Shown: positions 1 to 10,682, counted from the first letter of the stretch. The stretch: 64,000 bases of DNA from Peronospora farinosa (GCA_947646735.1 CANTFK010000054.1:186001-250000), one strand, 5' to 3'. Notes: generated by a model not told the origin, from the sequence alone. A program made the numbers and translations.

Positions 1-3000
1 GGATAGCAGCAGCGCCACTCGAGATATATTTTTCCTGAATCTTCGGGTGCGTAAAGTGTGCACGGCCTTCACCGTGCGAAACCCACACGCCAATGGAAGA
101 ACCAGCCATTCCATGCAGCATCACCGAGTTCGATTCTTGGATCTGAACCGACACGAAGCGAGACTCGTGGCGTCCAGATTCATTGTGCACGAATCGTGGC
201 TGAGCTGATGTCTTTGTCTCCTCCTCGAGAGCTTTGGCTTCCGGGTGATCCAACCATCCAAGCAACGTCATAAACTGGCAACCATTGCAAGCACCGAAAC
301 TGAACGTGTCCTCGCGCGCTTTGAAAGCCGCAAATTGCTTTAGCACGTCACTGTGAAACTTCACCACACCGGACCAGCCCTTAGCCGAACCCAGCACGTC
401 AGCGAATGTAAAGCCACCCACGAACGCCACACCGCGGAAGCGCTCGTCAAGCACCACACGCTTGTTTACCAGGTCAGACATTGTAATGTCCCACACCTCA
501 AAGCCGGCGTGGTGGAATGCAGCGAGCATCTCACGCTCACCGTTGCTACCCTCTTCACGAAGAACAGCCACTCGGTGTTGGGCGCGCGTACTCAGCTGGC
601 GCTCAGGCGTCGGCTTAGGCTCATACGTCACCTTCCACGAGGGAGTCGTGCGGGTGCGCAACGAAAGCTGCTCCTGCGCCACGCACTCGGGGTTGCACTG
701 ACGCTTCTCAAGCTCGAAGCTCGTCGCCTCCCACACGTCGCGAAGGTCCACCATCTGGTCCTCGACGACACCTTCGCCATTAATGCTCACCCTAATGACA
801 CCATCGGTGGTCACCTTACCCAGGTTCACAAGCGGCACGTTTAGCTTGCTGAAGATAGACTCCACCTCATTGGCATGCTGGCCAGCAGCAACCTGGAACA
901 CAAAGCCAAGCTCCTCAGCGAACAGCACCTGAATCACATCCTTCGTCGTAACCTTATCACCCGCGAAAGGAATGTCAACGTTGAGGCCGCAGTTGCCAGC
1001 AAACGCCATCTCCAACAGCGTAACAATGAGACCCCCGTCGCTACGGTCGTGACCAGCGAGCAGGTGACCATTCTTAATGCTAGTCTGAATGCCATTGAAC
1101 GCGTTTCTAAACAACTCGGCGTCCTCGACATCAGGAGATACGTTGCCGACCTGGCCATAAACCTGCGCCAAAGCCGAACCACCCAGACGGTTTTGGCCCT
1201 TGCCCACGTCCACATAGTACAGAAGGCTGTCACCGGCGTGAGTCTTGAGGTCGGGGGTCACCTTCAGCTCGACGTCGTCTGTCGGGGCGTACATGGTGAT
1301 CACCAGCGTGCCAGGCGTCTTCACGTCTTTTTTGTTAACCTTGGCAGCCATGGACAGCGAGTCCTTGCCACCGTCGACGGCCACACCCACTTTTTTCATG
1401 AAAGTGGTCATAGCCTCACAGCACTCATACATGCGGGCAGCCTCGTTAGGCAGCTTGGCCGCCCACATCCAGTTGGCAGAGCACTTGCAGTCATCTAGAC
1501 CACGTCCACCAAGAGCCGCCCACACCATATTGGTCAACGACTCACCCACGCTCAAACGAGCCATTGCACCAGGGCTGACTAGACCCTTGATAGGCTGCTC
1601 ACCACAAGCGCTCACCACGCCTGTAAACTTGCCGTCCTTGTTCGGCATGTGTGACTGTGCCACAACGGCACAATCAGCGAGAGTCAGCTGGAGCGGACCC
1701 ACAGTCTGCTGCTGTGCAATAAGACCGCTCACCGAGCGATCCACTTTGCTTGTCAGGAAACGTTTCGAGCCGACAGACAGAAGACGCAGCACACGGTCTA
1801 GTGCATCGCGCAGGGTAATGTCTACAGGAAGTGACAGCTCCGCTACGGGCGCAATTTCCTTCGTGTCTGTAAAAGTCTTCTGCGGCATCTTGCCGAGCAC
1901 CAAATCAAGGTCCAAGTCAAACGGGGTAGAGTTATCCTTGGAGTCGTGCAAGACCACGTGGCCATCTCCGGTCACCTGGCCTAGCAGCGCGTACGGGCAG
2001 TTTTCACGCTTGCATATTTTGTCAAAGAGCTCAATGTGCTCTGGACGGAGCAGAAGAGCATCGTTTTCCTGGTACTCTGCACCCCAGATCTCAAGAACGG
2101 ATAGAGTGTCGTCGCCGACTAGGATGTTGCGCAACTCGTAGCGAGCCCCACCGCGGTTAGTATCGCCTGGCTTCGAGTTTGACACTTCAACGATCTCCTT
2201 CAGCACGTTACCATTGCCACCAGCGCCCTGGTCATGGATCGAAACGATAGGATTCTTGTCGCCTAGATCACAGCAGGCGCGGATCACCTTGTTCAACTTA
2301 CACTCCATCTCGGCATCGCCACGCTGCACAGCGTTAAAGTCCAAATCAGCAGTCTTCGTGTCCTGAATGCGGCTGGAGGCAGCACCGCCGCCCATACCAA
2401 TACGGTAGCACGGGCCACCAATCTTCAGGACCCACATCTGAATCTCCGGCTCACCCTTGGTGCAGTGACGACCATCAAGCTGGCCAAGACCAGCCGAAAA
2501 CATAATCGGCTTAATATACTCACGACGCTCGCCGTTAGGCAATACCATACCGAACGAGCGGGCAAATCCCGTCACAACAGGCTCGCCAAACTTGTTACCG
2601 TAGTCCGAAGCACCATTGGAAGCCTGGATGAGGATGTCACGCGGGTGTGCAAGATTAGACGGGTATTCCAGTTTTTCGTCCTCCCACGGGAGCTTGTAGC
2701 CTTCAAGGTTCAGATTACCCACAGAGTAGGCGCTGATACCAGCAACGACGTTTGCACCACGACCAGTGGCCTGCACATCACGGATCCGACCACCCGTACC
2801 TGTTTCAGCACCAGGAAACGGAGCCACACCCGATGGAAAGTTGTGTGTCTCAGCCGTTAAAAGCAAATGGCTGTCAAGGGTGCGTTCTTGCACGGGTGAT
2901 GGCTCCCCAGGGTTTACAGGTCCTAGCGTTACGATAGTAGCACCTTTAATGACGGACGAATTGTCATGAAAGGCGATAATGCTGTTTTGTTTGGCGTTTT

Positions 3001-3835
3001 CCGTGAGTGTGTCCTTGACCATCTGAAAAAGTGTTTGAGGCATTTCTTGACCATCAACTACAATCTTTCCACTGAAAAACCAGTGACGGGAGTGTTCGGA
3101 ATTACTTTGTCCCATGTCAAAACACTCGACATCCGTCGGGTTCCGATGCAACTTTTGCTTAAAGAGATCCAAATAGTATTGTAAATCCCAATCATCAAAG
3201 CCCAACCCAATTTCCTCATTGATCTCCTTCAATGCTTCAATCCCTCGTTCCATGATAGGAATTTGCCGTACCGGTTGCACAGTGTTTCCATGCCAAAAGC
3301 TCGTCAAAGGTTTTTCATAAACCTCTTGGGTCATCCGATCACATTCGTATTGAAGCAGCATGTGCTTGAGTTTTTCAACACTTGTAAAGTTTGTAGCTGT
3401 GTACGTCACTAAGTAGCGAGTAGCACGCTCAATACGCTTGATGGTTGAGATCCCACAAGCTTGACAAATGGCTACAGCATTACTAGACCAAGCAGTTGAG
3501 AAATTCATCCGTGGTCCGATTTCCACGAGATATTCTTTTGTAGGGTCGGTAACGACAAGAAAAGGGTCCGTCGAACGTGTTTGCATTGGTTCAAAGGTCT
3601 CACTAAGAAGCCAATGCAGTTTTTCTTGCTCAGGACGTGATAACGTGTCGGTAGAAGCTTTTGTCTCAATGTAAAAGCAGTATTCCGTCATCAAGTCATG
3701 GATCTCAAGATCTGCGACGTGTGCACGAAGAGATGCGAGTAATGTCCGAGTAGCATGAGCTGGAAATGCTCGTGTCCGATAGAAACGAAGCAAGGAAGAA
3801 GTTGTTTTTTGCTTCTTGACAAGAGGAGACGTCAT
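1..3835 (-). CDS. PFAS: Phosphoribosylformylglycinamidine synthase (FGAM synthase), 3' end outside window
   Basis: This enzyme performs the fourth step of de novo purine synthesis, converting FGAR to FGAM with ATP and glutamine; it is normally cytosolic. The minus frame starts at the ATG at 3835-3833 and stays open to the window edge, about 1,278 codons; the family is usually about 1,300-1,350 residues, so the last tens of residues are missing. Visible family blocks are an N-terminal region with TEYCFYIE and NFSTAWSSNAVAIC, a synthetase block AETGTGGRIRDVQATG near 2,770, and the class I glutamine amidotransferase at the C-terminus. There GACNGCQF places the nucleophile Cys near residue 1183, followed by FVHNESGRHESRFV. 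No frame break was seen in the parts translated. The upstream gene is divergent, 288 bp away. Plus-strand ORFs over this stretch are shadows. Confidence 0.96.
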   Translation of the reverse strand, partial: MTSPLVKKQKTTSSLLRFYRTRAFPAHATRTLLASLRAHVADLEIHDLMTEYCFYIETKASTDTLSRPEQEKLHWLLSETFEPMQTRSTDPFLVVTDPTKEYLVEIGPRMNFSTAWSSNAVAICQACGISTIKRIERATRYLVTYTATNFTSVEKLKHMLLQYECDRMTQEVYEKPLTSFWHGNTVQPVRQIPIMERGIEALKEINEEIGLGFDDWDLQYYLDLFKQKLHRNPTDVECFDMGQSNSEHSRHWFFSGKIVVDGQEMPQTLFQMVKDTLTENAKQNSIIAFHDNSSVIKGATIVTLGPVNPGEPSPVQERTLDSHLLLTAETHNFPSGVAPFPGAETGTGGRIRDVQATGRGANVVAGISAYSVGNLNLEGYKLPWEDEKLEYPSNLAHPRDILIQASNGASDYGNKFGEPVVTGFARSFGMVLPNGERREYIKPIMFSAGLGQLDGRHCTKGEPEIQMWVLKIGGPCYRIGMGGGAASSRIQDTKTADLDFNAVQRGDAEMECKLNKVIRACCDLGDKNPIVSIHDQGAGGNGNVLKEIVEVSNSKPGDTNRGGARYELRNILVGDDTLSVLEIWGAEYQENDALLLRPEHIELFDKICKRENCPYALLGQVTGDGHVVLHDSKDNSTPFDLDLDLVLGKMPQKTFTDTKEIAPVAELSLPVDITLRDALDRVLRLLSVGSKRFLTSKVDRSVSGLIAQQQTVGPLQLTLADCAVVAQSHMPNKDGKFTGVVSACGEQPIKGLVSPGAMARLSVGESLTNMVWAALGGRGLDDCKCSANWMWAAKLPNEAARMYECCEAMTTFMKKVGVAVDGGKDSLSMAAKVNKKDVKTPGTLVITMYAPTDDVELKVTPDLKTHAGDSLLYYVDVGKGQNRLGGSALAQVYGQVGNVSPDVEDAELFRNAFNGIQTSIKNGHLLAGHDRSDGGLIVTLLEMAFAGNCGLNVDIPFAGDKVTTKDVIQVLFAEELGFVFQVAAGQHANEVESIFSKLNVPLVNLGKVTTDGVIRVSINGEGVVEDQMVDLRDVWEATSFELEKRQCNPECVAQEQLSLRTRTTPSWKVTYEPKPTPERQLSTRAQHRVAVLREEGSNGEREMLAAFHHAGFEVWDITMSDLVNKRVVLDERFRGVAFVGGFTFADVLGSAKGWSGVVKFHSDVLKQFAAFKAREDTFSFGACNGCQFMTLLGWLDHPEAKALEEETKTSAQPRFVHNESGRHESRFVSVQIQESNSVMLHGMAGSSIGVWVSHGEGRAHFTHPKIQEKYISSGAAAI

Positions 3836-4123
3836 TTGCAACGAGAGAACGAGAGAGAGAGAGAGAGAGAGACGGAAAAGGTTTCGACGTCGACACGGGA
3901 AATTGCGTAGTGGCTGTTGATGGATTCATGATGACCAGTCACTTCGATATGGCTACATAATAAAGACGGTACAAAACGGACAAGTAAAAAAGAACCGGTA
4001 ATGGTAGAGCGTAAGAAGACGTTCTACATGAACCGATATGATACTGGTATCTGAATCCCGGTATCAGTACCAGTACAACCCACTTAACGTTACTTAGCGT
4101 CTCCGAGATAGCTACATTTTACA
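3836..4123. promoter_or_regulatory. Shared intergenic region of two divergent genes
   Basis: This 288-bp gap separates the start codons of the FGAM synthase gene (minus) and the PTGES2-like gene (plus), so it must hold both promoters. It contains a (GA)11 tract at 3851-3872, which lies in the presumed 5' leader of the minus gene. No convincing TATA box or oomycete initiator was assigned. The promoter role is inferred only from gene orientation. Confidence 0.5.
3851..3872. repeat. (GA)11 microsatellite
   Basis: An uninterrupted run of eleven GA dinucleotides lies 16 bp upstream of the FGAM synthase start codon, within the divergent intergenic region. Confidence 0.9.
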
Positions 4124-5095
4124 ATGTTCCAACGACTGGTGGTGCGTGGCCCGCGTAATTTGCACTTGATTCCGACGGCGTTCGTGTGTGTCTCTTCTTC
4201 TCAATCCTTTACGTTCATTAGCAATCGTTTCCTCTCTACACGTTGTCAATCACTTGCATCGGTATCTATTTCCCCATGGGTTCAAAAAGTTTTTTCGCTT
4301 ACTGCCGCTGGTGTCAGTACTAGTGCTGCATGTGCTTTTTGCTCTGCATCTGCTTGTTCGATACAAAAATCAAGTGAAAATAGACTGCCAAGTGTCGTAT
4401 TATATCAATATGAACCTTGTCCCTATTGCTGCAAAGTAAAAGCAGTCTTAGATTACTTGAACATTCCATATAAAGTGGTAGAAGTGAATCCAATCACGAA
4501 GAAAGAGACCAAGGCTTTTACCGACTATTCCAAGGTTCCAGTGGTTCGAATGGATAATGAGGTTGTTGTGGACTCTTCGGTCATTATCTCGCATTTACGG
4601 GACCTTGTCATGTCTTTTAACGATGACGATACAGAGGGTTTAGAAGAAGAAGAATTGTGGCGTCAATGGGTTGATAAGAAACTCATTGTTCTAACACCAC
4701 CTAATATCTATCGTACAATACCAGAAGCATTGCAAGCTTTTGATTATTGTTTGACGGAGGGTAAGTTTACACCTATGGAACGTCGTGTGTCCAAGTATGT
4801 TGGTGCTGTGGTGATGTACCTCATTGCAAAGAGATCCAAGAAGAAATACGAGATTGATGATGAACGTCAAGCGCTCTACTTGGCACTGGATAATTGGGTG
4901 GATGCTATTGGTGACAAACGTCCGTTTCTTGGAGGTAACGAGCCCAATATGGCGGACCTATCAGTTTTTGGTGTCCTACGTGCGATGCACGGACTGGACA
5001 CGTACAATGATATAATGCGTGAGACAAACATCAAGCCATGGTTTACACGCATGATGGTAAAGGTTGGTGCTAGCTCCCGCATTGGTAGCAACTAG
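4124..5095 (+). CDS. PTGES2-like glutaredoxin/GST-fold protein (prostaglandin E synthase 2 family)
   Basis: The protein has 323 residues and starts at the ATG at 4124. Residues 1-88 are Ser/Ala-rich with scattered basic residues and a hydrophobic stretch around 58-75, which suggests a mitochondrial targeting or anchoring leader. A glutaredoxin-like domain follows (about 90-165) with the redox motif CPYC at 99-102 and the cis-Pro segment KVPVV. A GST-C-like helical domain runs from about 165 to 320 (LGGNEPNMADLSVFGVLRAM). This order matches membrane-associated PGE synthase type 2. In organisms without prostaglandins the role is unsettled and is probably glutathione or haem binding. The gene is divergent from FGAM synthase and converges on the glucokinase gene, whose stop is 113 bp away. 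No break or intron was seen. Confidence 0.88.
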   Translation: MFQRLVVRGPRNLHLIPTAFVCVSSSQSFTFISNRFLSTRCQSLASVSISPWVQKVFSLTAAGVSTSAACAFCSASACSIQKSSENRLPSVVLYQYEPCPYCCKVKAVLDYLNIPYKVVEVNPITKKETKAFTDYSKVPVVRMDNEVVVDSSVIISHLRDLVMSFNDDDTEGLEEEELWRQWVDKKLIVLTPPNIYRTIPEALQAFDYCLTEGKFTPMERRVSKYVGAVVMYLIAKRSKKKYEIDDERQALYLALDNWVDAIGDKRPFLGGNEPNMADLSVFGVLRAMHGLDTYNDIMRETNIKPWFTRMMVKVGASSRIGSN

Positions 5096-5207
5096 ACGAG
5101 ATGTGGTGAAGGCCTGAAGCTAAGCAAGCAAAAATGTTGCTATTGTTTGGTTCGTTGTGATATAATAGAAGAGGTGGCTTTACTCGAATCTTGGTCATGT
5201 ATTGAGC

Positions 5208-6863
5208 TTAGTAAGCGAGCTTGCTCTTCTTCTGGATACGGTGGTATGACACGCCCGTGCCAGAAATGTTGTCTCCTAGTCCAGCAGTGTGGTCGGGCTT
5301 TTTGCAGGCCAACATTGGCACAAGGTGGCATTGAAAGTCAGCCTCCTGCCACGTAACCACGGGTGAGAATGGATCCAGGTCCACCTTGAGACCCTGACGT
5401 TTGCTCAGGAGCTGCTGCCGGGCCAGCAAGATCTCAATGCGTTCCGGGTCTACTTCCATTTCAGCACTGGTACGCATAAGCTGAGGCTCGTCGCCGTCAC
5501 TTGCTGGGGCTGGCTTGCCACATGCCACCTTGGAACTCATGAGTGCACTTTGCACTAGCGCCGTCGTTGGGTCTTCCCATGTACTGCCCTTCTTTTGGCA
5601 CACAATGTGAAATTGTAATGTGTGAAAATGAATGCGTGAGAGCTGCGCCAACGCCAGCGTCCCTTGCTTGTCTTCCTTCTTGTTTTTGTTTTGGCTGCCA
5701 GTCCGAAAATTTTCTTTGGCCTTCGAAGCAAACTGAATGACATCGTGAAGCTGAGCACTGATTTCTGCAACCGTTGGGCGTGACGTTGTAGCAGTACCCT
5801 CTTCACCAGTAACGAGGTAGTGATGCAGGATAAAGAGCTCCTGTTCATTCAACCCGATAGACTCCACCCAGGGCAGCACAAGTCGAACCGTATCATCGAA
5901 GAGACTAAAGTCCGAAACCGCTGCAAACTCATAATGAGTCGGTGTCTGAGCCAGAAAGAGATTCTGAAGTACGTCTGACAAAGCTTTCAGACGCACCAAC
6001 CGTGCTTTTTCATCCATCTCCACTTCCATCAGCTGCAGTCCTCCAAAAACCACCAAATCCGGTTTAAAAGCATCCAAAGACTGCTCAAACTCCTCTAGCA
6101 CTGACAATCGTGCATTATGCACATCATGGTTCAAGTAATATCGGTTTGCACGTGGTGACATATGCCCTCGAAACTCGTCTCCGCTCGAGTATTCCAACAC
6201 AAGATGTACATCTTCATGTTGTTCTTCCTCCAACTTTCCAACCAATTGAATCCTAGCATCACGAAAATGTGGCTTCATCTCTTTTCCAATAGCAGCGCCC
6301 AATAACACGATACATCCTTCTGCAGATGCTCGTTCTGCCATGGTAGCAGCATTTCCTCCAACTTTTCTCTCAACTCCAGGAAGATCATCGGCTAAGCTCA
6401 CGACCTCTCGAAACTGTTCCGAAGACAACATACTCTGCTCTGCCGCAGCTCCAGAAGCAAAATAGTACGCAAAACTCTCTTGCAATTCTTGGAACGAGCT
6501 GATCCGTTCATGATGCCGTTTTTCCAAGTCATTACAGTCATTTTTCTCCATTTTCTCACGTTCGACTTCTTGTACACGCTTCATAAGAGCCACAGCTGAG
6601 ACAGCAACATCCAAGTCAGCACTACAACAAAATGCAAGACGTGGGGGATCACGTGCGTCGTTCTGATTGGCAAAAGTAGCTGCAGCATCCCCATTTTTCG
6701 ACGCATGGAACAATAATGACGCTAACATTTGATGCTGCTCTGCGACACTTAGAAAAGCTTCACGAGTGGGAAAAAAGGTCGTAAAGTAATCAGCATAGAG
6801 TACTGCAGTTGCACAGATAGTAATCGACACGCCCAGAGCCACGAGTTGAGAGATACTGTACAT
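5208..6863 (-). CDS. ADPGK: ADP-dependent glucokinase (ADPGK)
   Basis: The enzyme phosphorylates glucose using ADP. The first ATG of the frame is at 6863; the frame is open to 6989 only through a TTG. Starting at 6863 gives 551 residues with an N-terminal hydrophobic signal anchor (ISQLVALGVSITICATAVLY), as in animal ADPGK, which sits at the ER. Family signatures are visible: DLVVFGGLQLMEVEMD in the ribokinase-like core, IGLNEQEL (the NE motif), the RIHFHTLQFHIV segment, and near the C-terminus GLGDNISGTG, whose Asp (21 residues from the end) is the expected catalytic base. Typical family length is about 450-500 residues, so this one is slightly long. It lies head-to-tail with the HECT ligase gene upstream, whose stop is at 7281, and converges on the PTGES2-like gene. 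It appears complete. Confidence 0.93.
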   Translation of the reverse strand: MYSISQLVALGVSITICATAVLYADYFTTFFPTREAFLSVAEQHQMLASLLFHASKNGDAAATFANQNDARDPPRLAFCCSADLDVAVSAVALMKRVQEVEREKMEKNDCNDLEKRHHERISSFQELQESFAYYFASGAAAEQSMLSSEQFREVVSLADDLPGVERKVGGNAATMAERASAEGCIVLLGAAIGKEMKPHFRDARIQLVGKLEEEQHEDVHLVLEYSSGDEFRGHMSPRANRYYLNHDVHNARLSVLEEFEQSLDAFKPDLVVFGGLQLMEVEMDEKARLVRLKALSDVLQNLFLAQTPTHYEFAAVSDFSLFDDTVRLVLPWVESIGLNEQELFILHHYLVTGEEGTATTSRPTVAEISAQLHDVIQFASKAKENFRTGSQNKNKKEDKQGTLALAQLSRIHFHTLQFHIVCQKKGSTWEDPTTALVQSALMSSKVACGKPAPASDGDEPQLMRTSAEMEVDPERIEILLARQQLLSKRQGLKVDLDPFSPVVTWQEADFQCHLVPMLACKKPDHTAGLGDNISGTGVSYHRIQKKSKLAY

Positions 6864-7280
6864 GAAGAAGAAGAGGAGGAGGGAGGAGGAGGGGGGAGCG
6901 AAGAGGTCTATAAGATGAGATCTGGTTGATTGGTGGAATTTTAGATTTTCAACCAATTGGAATGAGAGGTTGAATGGAATTGTAGCCAATCGATAGACGA
7001 CAAGGTGATTACGTTAGTAAGATGATGAGGTATGCGAATTACATGGGTATACAAATTGTTTACGCACACTTGAAAAACAGCTGGTTTATAATGTCAGGAC
7101 CTCGGAATTGACCAAGCGCTCAAGACATGCTGAATCAATATCGATCAAGCTCCTCACCATCGTCGACTTTCAAGCTGTATCACACTCAGCAGGTCCTTCG
7201 TGTTGATACTACGAGCGAACGGGAATGGCTCACCAACTCATACTGCTTCTCGACTCTTTTCCACGTCGTTGTTATCTTAA

Positions 7281-10200
7281 TCAAGAGAGGTCAAAGCCTG
7301 CGTTGGATCGGATGGCATACAGCAGCTTCTTGTGCATAGACTCCTTGCTAGAGTAATGTGGTAGCTTGAGTAGATTCATGCACGTGGCACTGGATGGTAG
7401 CCGCTCGTCGTTTTCAACACGGACCTGGTGGATACAAATCTGTGGTACCAACTTCGAAAAACCAAGCAAAGGCTGACGAGAACAACTTGTAATAAACTTG
7501 AGCAACGCTGCACGGTCTTCCGTCGTAAAGTCCCGCCTTACGATCTCCCAAAACCACTGAATAACCCGTTGAGACGGGTGATAGCCACCTCCGTACTCCG
7601 TGTGGAGTTCCCAGTCATCGACGTCGATATTCGTAGCAGTGCCGCCGATAAGCATCTGCAGCTCAGCAGGCGCAAACATTTGAATCCATGTACCCGGGAT
7701 CAAATCGCGAAAGCCCTTGAGAAATGCGGCACTTTCAATTGATGACACTACGTTTAGCTTGTAGTTGGCCATCAAGTGGATGTAGCGAATTCGATTTTCG
7801 TTTGTGACGGGAATGTTAGCTCCATCCGGTACGAGGTTCCGTGACACCACTTTCCCAAACTCCATCTCGCTCACGCTGAAAGTCAAAGCTAGGTCCTCCA
7901 CATTACCGTCGTAGTGCTTAAGGCGCATAAGCGACGTGTACAGCTCCGGGTCCAATGAATGTAAGTCATCAATGTAGTTGAACTTGCCTAAAAGTTTGTT
8001 GAGGAAAAATGCGGCGAACTGCGGCTCCACAAGAATATTTTCGAATACAGCTTTCGCCAAAACTCGTCCCAGAAAGCGATAGCGGTCGAGCGCCTCCTTT
8101 CGCGTATCTACGACGTATCTAGCACCTGGGTTAGGATAAAGGAGACGTTCGTCCGTTTCCAGAAAGAAGCCGTATTCTGGCGAGAATACCATCTTCGTCA
8201 AACTGTCCATGTACTCCTTGAACACGCCACCACCGTCGACGCCTGCCTCCTCCAGTCCTTGTTCATTAAAAAATGTGACCTTGATGCGCAGCTTGAGGGC
8301 TGCAGGAGACATGGTGTCGCACACTTGCTGAAAGAAATTAAAGCTGTCGTCTACAATCTCATCACGCTTCACCTCAACGTGCAAAGCCCGCGAAAACTCG
8401 TCACGGACGTGGCCAAGATGTGTCTTTCCGTCTTCGAGCAATTTTTGAAAGAGCTGTACACGTTCGTTAAATGACAACACTTGCGGGATCGTAACAAGGA
8501 TGAGTGCCGCGCGCGCATATAAATTTGGCACCTTCCCATTCATCAGCATGTAGATTGCGTGCGCATCATGATTGCCGTCCTCCTTCATCAATTCAAGGTC
8601 CACGACCTCTTTAATCACAGGCATCGAAGGCCACAGCCACGCACCATCGAGCATGAACCGACGTCGACAATCCCGATCGTAAAGCTGGTTGAATAGCTTG
8701 ATAGATGTCACAACCGTCGAGAACAACACCAGCTCCTTTTCGTCCATGTTACTGACTGACAACGTGTTGTTTCTAGTAATTATCCAGCACATGTCGTAGA
8801 TGAACTGCTTCAGAAACGCCACCAAAGCTTCCACGTCAACCAAACGAAGTGGCCATTGCCCATAGTAAAACGTCTCATCAACAAGACCCAGAAGCAAGTG
8901 ACTGTATACGACGTTAAAGATGAGCAGCACTTCCAACTGCGATGTTGTAAACACAGGCGGAAGATTTGCGGGCGAATCCGTTGAGCGCTGAATAGTGATG
9001 CGCTTATTGCTTCGATCAATCCACTGCCACATACTGTTGATTAGGCTCGTGTTGGTGGTGAAAGAAGTAGAGCCGCCTGCATCGACGGTCATTGCACTTA
9101 GCAGAGCAAACAAAGCTGAAGGAGGGTTCGCAAACGTTGCTGCTACAGTCAGCATGTACGATCGTCCTGTATACAAAAGCACGATCGCCAAAACGTGGCA
9201 AAAATGAGAAACAGCACTCTCATCTGGCTGCGTTGGCTCTGGTGACCTTTCACTGGCACGCAGCAGCAAGTCAAGACACCGCGCACTAAAGTTCGAGTGG
9301 CAAAGCTTCTGCCACTGTGTACGCACACTTATCTCAGCATCGCCTAGGTTTTTGGCGTCGTGCTGCAAATTTTCGTCCAATGTATAGTCTCCAGCAGACA
9401 AATAGATTGGAGGAATAATCGATATTTGTCCATCATCATCCATGTCATAATCTTCTTTGGACACCATAGGGTCTTGTTGAGTATGCTTCACATCAAACGC
9501 CCATTGCACCAATGATGGGGTCACCGACTGTGATATCACGAACGGGATAACGTCCACAAGAGCTTCATCAAACAAGCACATGGACGTCAACTCTATCACG
9601 TTCCCGACTAAGATTGCACGCTTTTGCCACGAAAGTACTGACACCATCGATTCGTCCCGAAAATGTTGCACTACTGATGCCCAAAATTTCCCCAATTTCA
9701 TTATTTTCTCACCATCAGAAAGATGCTCTGTTTGCAATGCCATCGCCGTCACATGGCTTATAATGAAAGAACTCACTGATGAGGCAGAAAGTAAAATTGT
9801 CTTTGCAAACGCTCGTGTAATATTGGTAGCTCGATCATCTCCATCTTGAATGGATAATCGTAATGTTTGAGCAGTGATCCTTGTAACCACTTGAATTGTC
9901 CGGTCATTTTCCACACGAGATACTCCTTTTTTTGCTTGGTAAGCAATACATGCTCTCACAGCATCAAAAATCCCATAGTTCGTCGTAACTCCAAGGTAGT
10001 ATAATACCTTAGCAAGTGTTTTCTGTGCTTCTAGGGTTACATAGTTGGTTTCATTTGTCAATGTGTCGAGTAATATCAAATAAGGGTTCATTGGTATTCC
10101 AGCATTTTCTTCAAATGTTTTCTTTTCTTCATCTTGTACTAATGTGTAGAGTGCAATTTCACTCATTTTCGTAACTTGATATATCCATATAATGTCTTTT

Positions 10201-10682
10201 TCTGCTTTTAACAGATTAGTGCCAGTCTCCATAGACCCTTTTAAACAATTTACAAGTAGTAAAAGGACTAAATAATCCTGAACTTGACGGATTTTATCCG
10301 AGATGACTTGATTATTTGGTCTTGAGAATAAAAAGTGTCGTACTAAAATCTGCAATTGTTGTGTCGGTATTGGCTTGTTCTGAATATCTTCATGAAGAAT
10401 TTGACTCAATTGTTCTTCCAGTTTATGAAATACTGCAGTTTTCGATTGTGTGGTAGCTTTTCGACGACGAAATTGGGCCTGTATCCGGATACTAGCAGCT
10501 ATGCGACTCTTCAGAGCAAGTCGGTTCTCTCGTGCCAGCCGATTCTGAAGTAACAATTCATTTTTAGAATTTAATACATTAATTTCATCGCGACCTCTGA
10601 AATTTGATAGTGTTGGAAAAGCACTTTTTTTGCGTCCACTGAGGTTTACTTTTCGTGTAGCTTTAAAACTACCATCAAACAT
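7281..10682 (-). CDS. HECT-type E3 ubiquitin ligase, UBE3C/UPL6-like
   Basis: This 1,133-residue protein starts with a true ATG at 10682. The N-terminus (FDGSFKATRKVNLSGRK) and the IQ-type segment around residues 61-80 (AASIRIQAQFRRRKA) match the start of UBE3C/Hul5/UPL6 ligases. The middle is an alpha-helical region without clear motifs. The HECT domain covers roughly residues 770-1133, beginning near KVTFFNEQGLEEAGVDGGGV and ending with LPSSATCMNLLKLPHYSS. The catalytic thioester Cys is residue 1101. HECT ligases accept ubiquitin from an E2 and transfer it to substrates; UBE3C types act with the proteasome to extend chains. The frame is uninterrupted. Length is close to UBE3C (about 1,080 residues). 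Confidence 0.94.
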   Translation of the reverse strand: MFDGSFKATRKVNLSGRKKSAFPTLSNFRGRDEINVLNSKNELLLQNRLARENRLALKSRIAASIRIQAQFRRRKATTQSKTAVFHKLEEQLSQILHEDIQNKPIPTQQLQILVRHFLFSRPNNQVISDKIRQVQDYLVLLLLVNCLKGSMETGTNLLKAEKDIIWIYQVTKMSEIALYTLVQDEEKKTFEENAGIPMNPYLILLDTLTNETNYVTLEAQKTLAKVLYYLGVTTNYGIFDAVRACIAYQAKKGVSRVENDRTIQVVTRITAQTLRLSIQDGDDRATNITRAFAKTILLSASSVSSFIISHVTAMALQTEHLSDGEKIMKLGKFWASVVQHFRDESMVSVLSWQKRAILVGNVIELTSMCLFDEALVDVIPFVISQSVTPSLVQWAFDVKHTQQDPMVSKEDYDMDDDGQISIIPPIYLSAGDYTLDENLQHDAKNLGDAEISVRTQWQKLCHSNFSARCLDLLLRASERSPEPTQPDESAVSHFCHVLAIVLLYTGRSYMLTVAATFANPPSALFALLSAMTVDAGGSTSFTTNTSLINSMWQWIDRSNKRITIQRSTDSPANLPPVFTTSQLEVLLIFNVVYSHLLLGLVDETFYYGQWPLRLVDVEALVAFLKQFIYDMCWIITRNNTLSVSNMDEKELVLFSTVVTSIKLFNQLYDRDCRRRFMLDGAWLWPSMPVIKEVVDLELMKEDGNHDAHAIYMLMNGKVPNLYARAALILVTIPQVLSFNERVQLFQKLLEDGKTHLGHVRDEFSRALHVEVKRDEIVDDSFNFFQQVCDTMSPAALKLRIKVTFFNEQGLEEAGVDGGGVFKEYMDSLTKMVFSPEYGFFLETDERLLYPNPGARYVVDTRKEALDRYRFLGRVLAKAVFENILVEPQFAAFFLNKLLGKFNYIDDLHSLDPELYTSLMRLKHYDGNVEDLALTFSVSEMEFGKVVSRNLVPDGANIPVTNENRIRYIHLMANYKLNVVSSIESAAFLKGFRDLIPGTWIQMFAPAELQMLIGGTATNIDVDDWELHTEYGGGYHPSQRVIQWFWEIVRRDFTTEDRAALLKFITSCSRQPLLGFSKLVPQICIHQVRVENDERLPSSATCMNLLKLPHYSSKESMHKKLLYAIRSNAGFDLS

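Noticed and set aside
353..2860. Several plus-strand ORFs of 79-298 codons
   Set aside because: They lie opposite the FGAM synthase frame, overlap each other and show no family resemblance; they are shadows of a long real gene.
3705..3929. Minus-strand 74-codon ORF spanning the GA tract
   Set aside because: It overlaps the FGAM synthase N-terminus in another frame, and its Ser/Leu composition comes from the GA repeat.
6864..6989. Longer ADPGK N-terminus
   Set aside because: The upstream start would be TTG and the extra residues come from a pyrimidine-rich leader; the ATG at 6863 gives a clean signal anchor.
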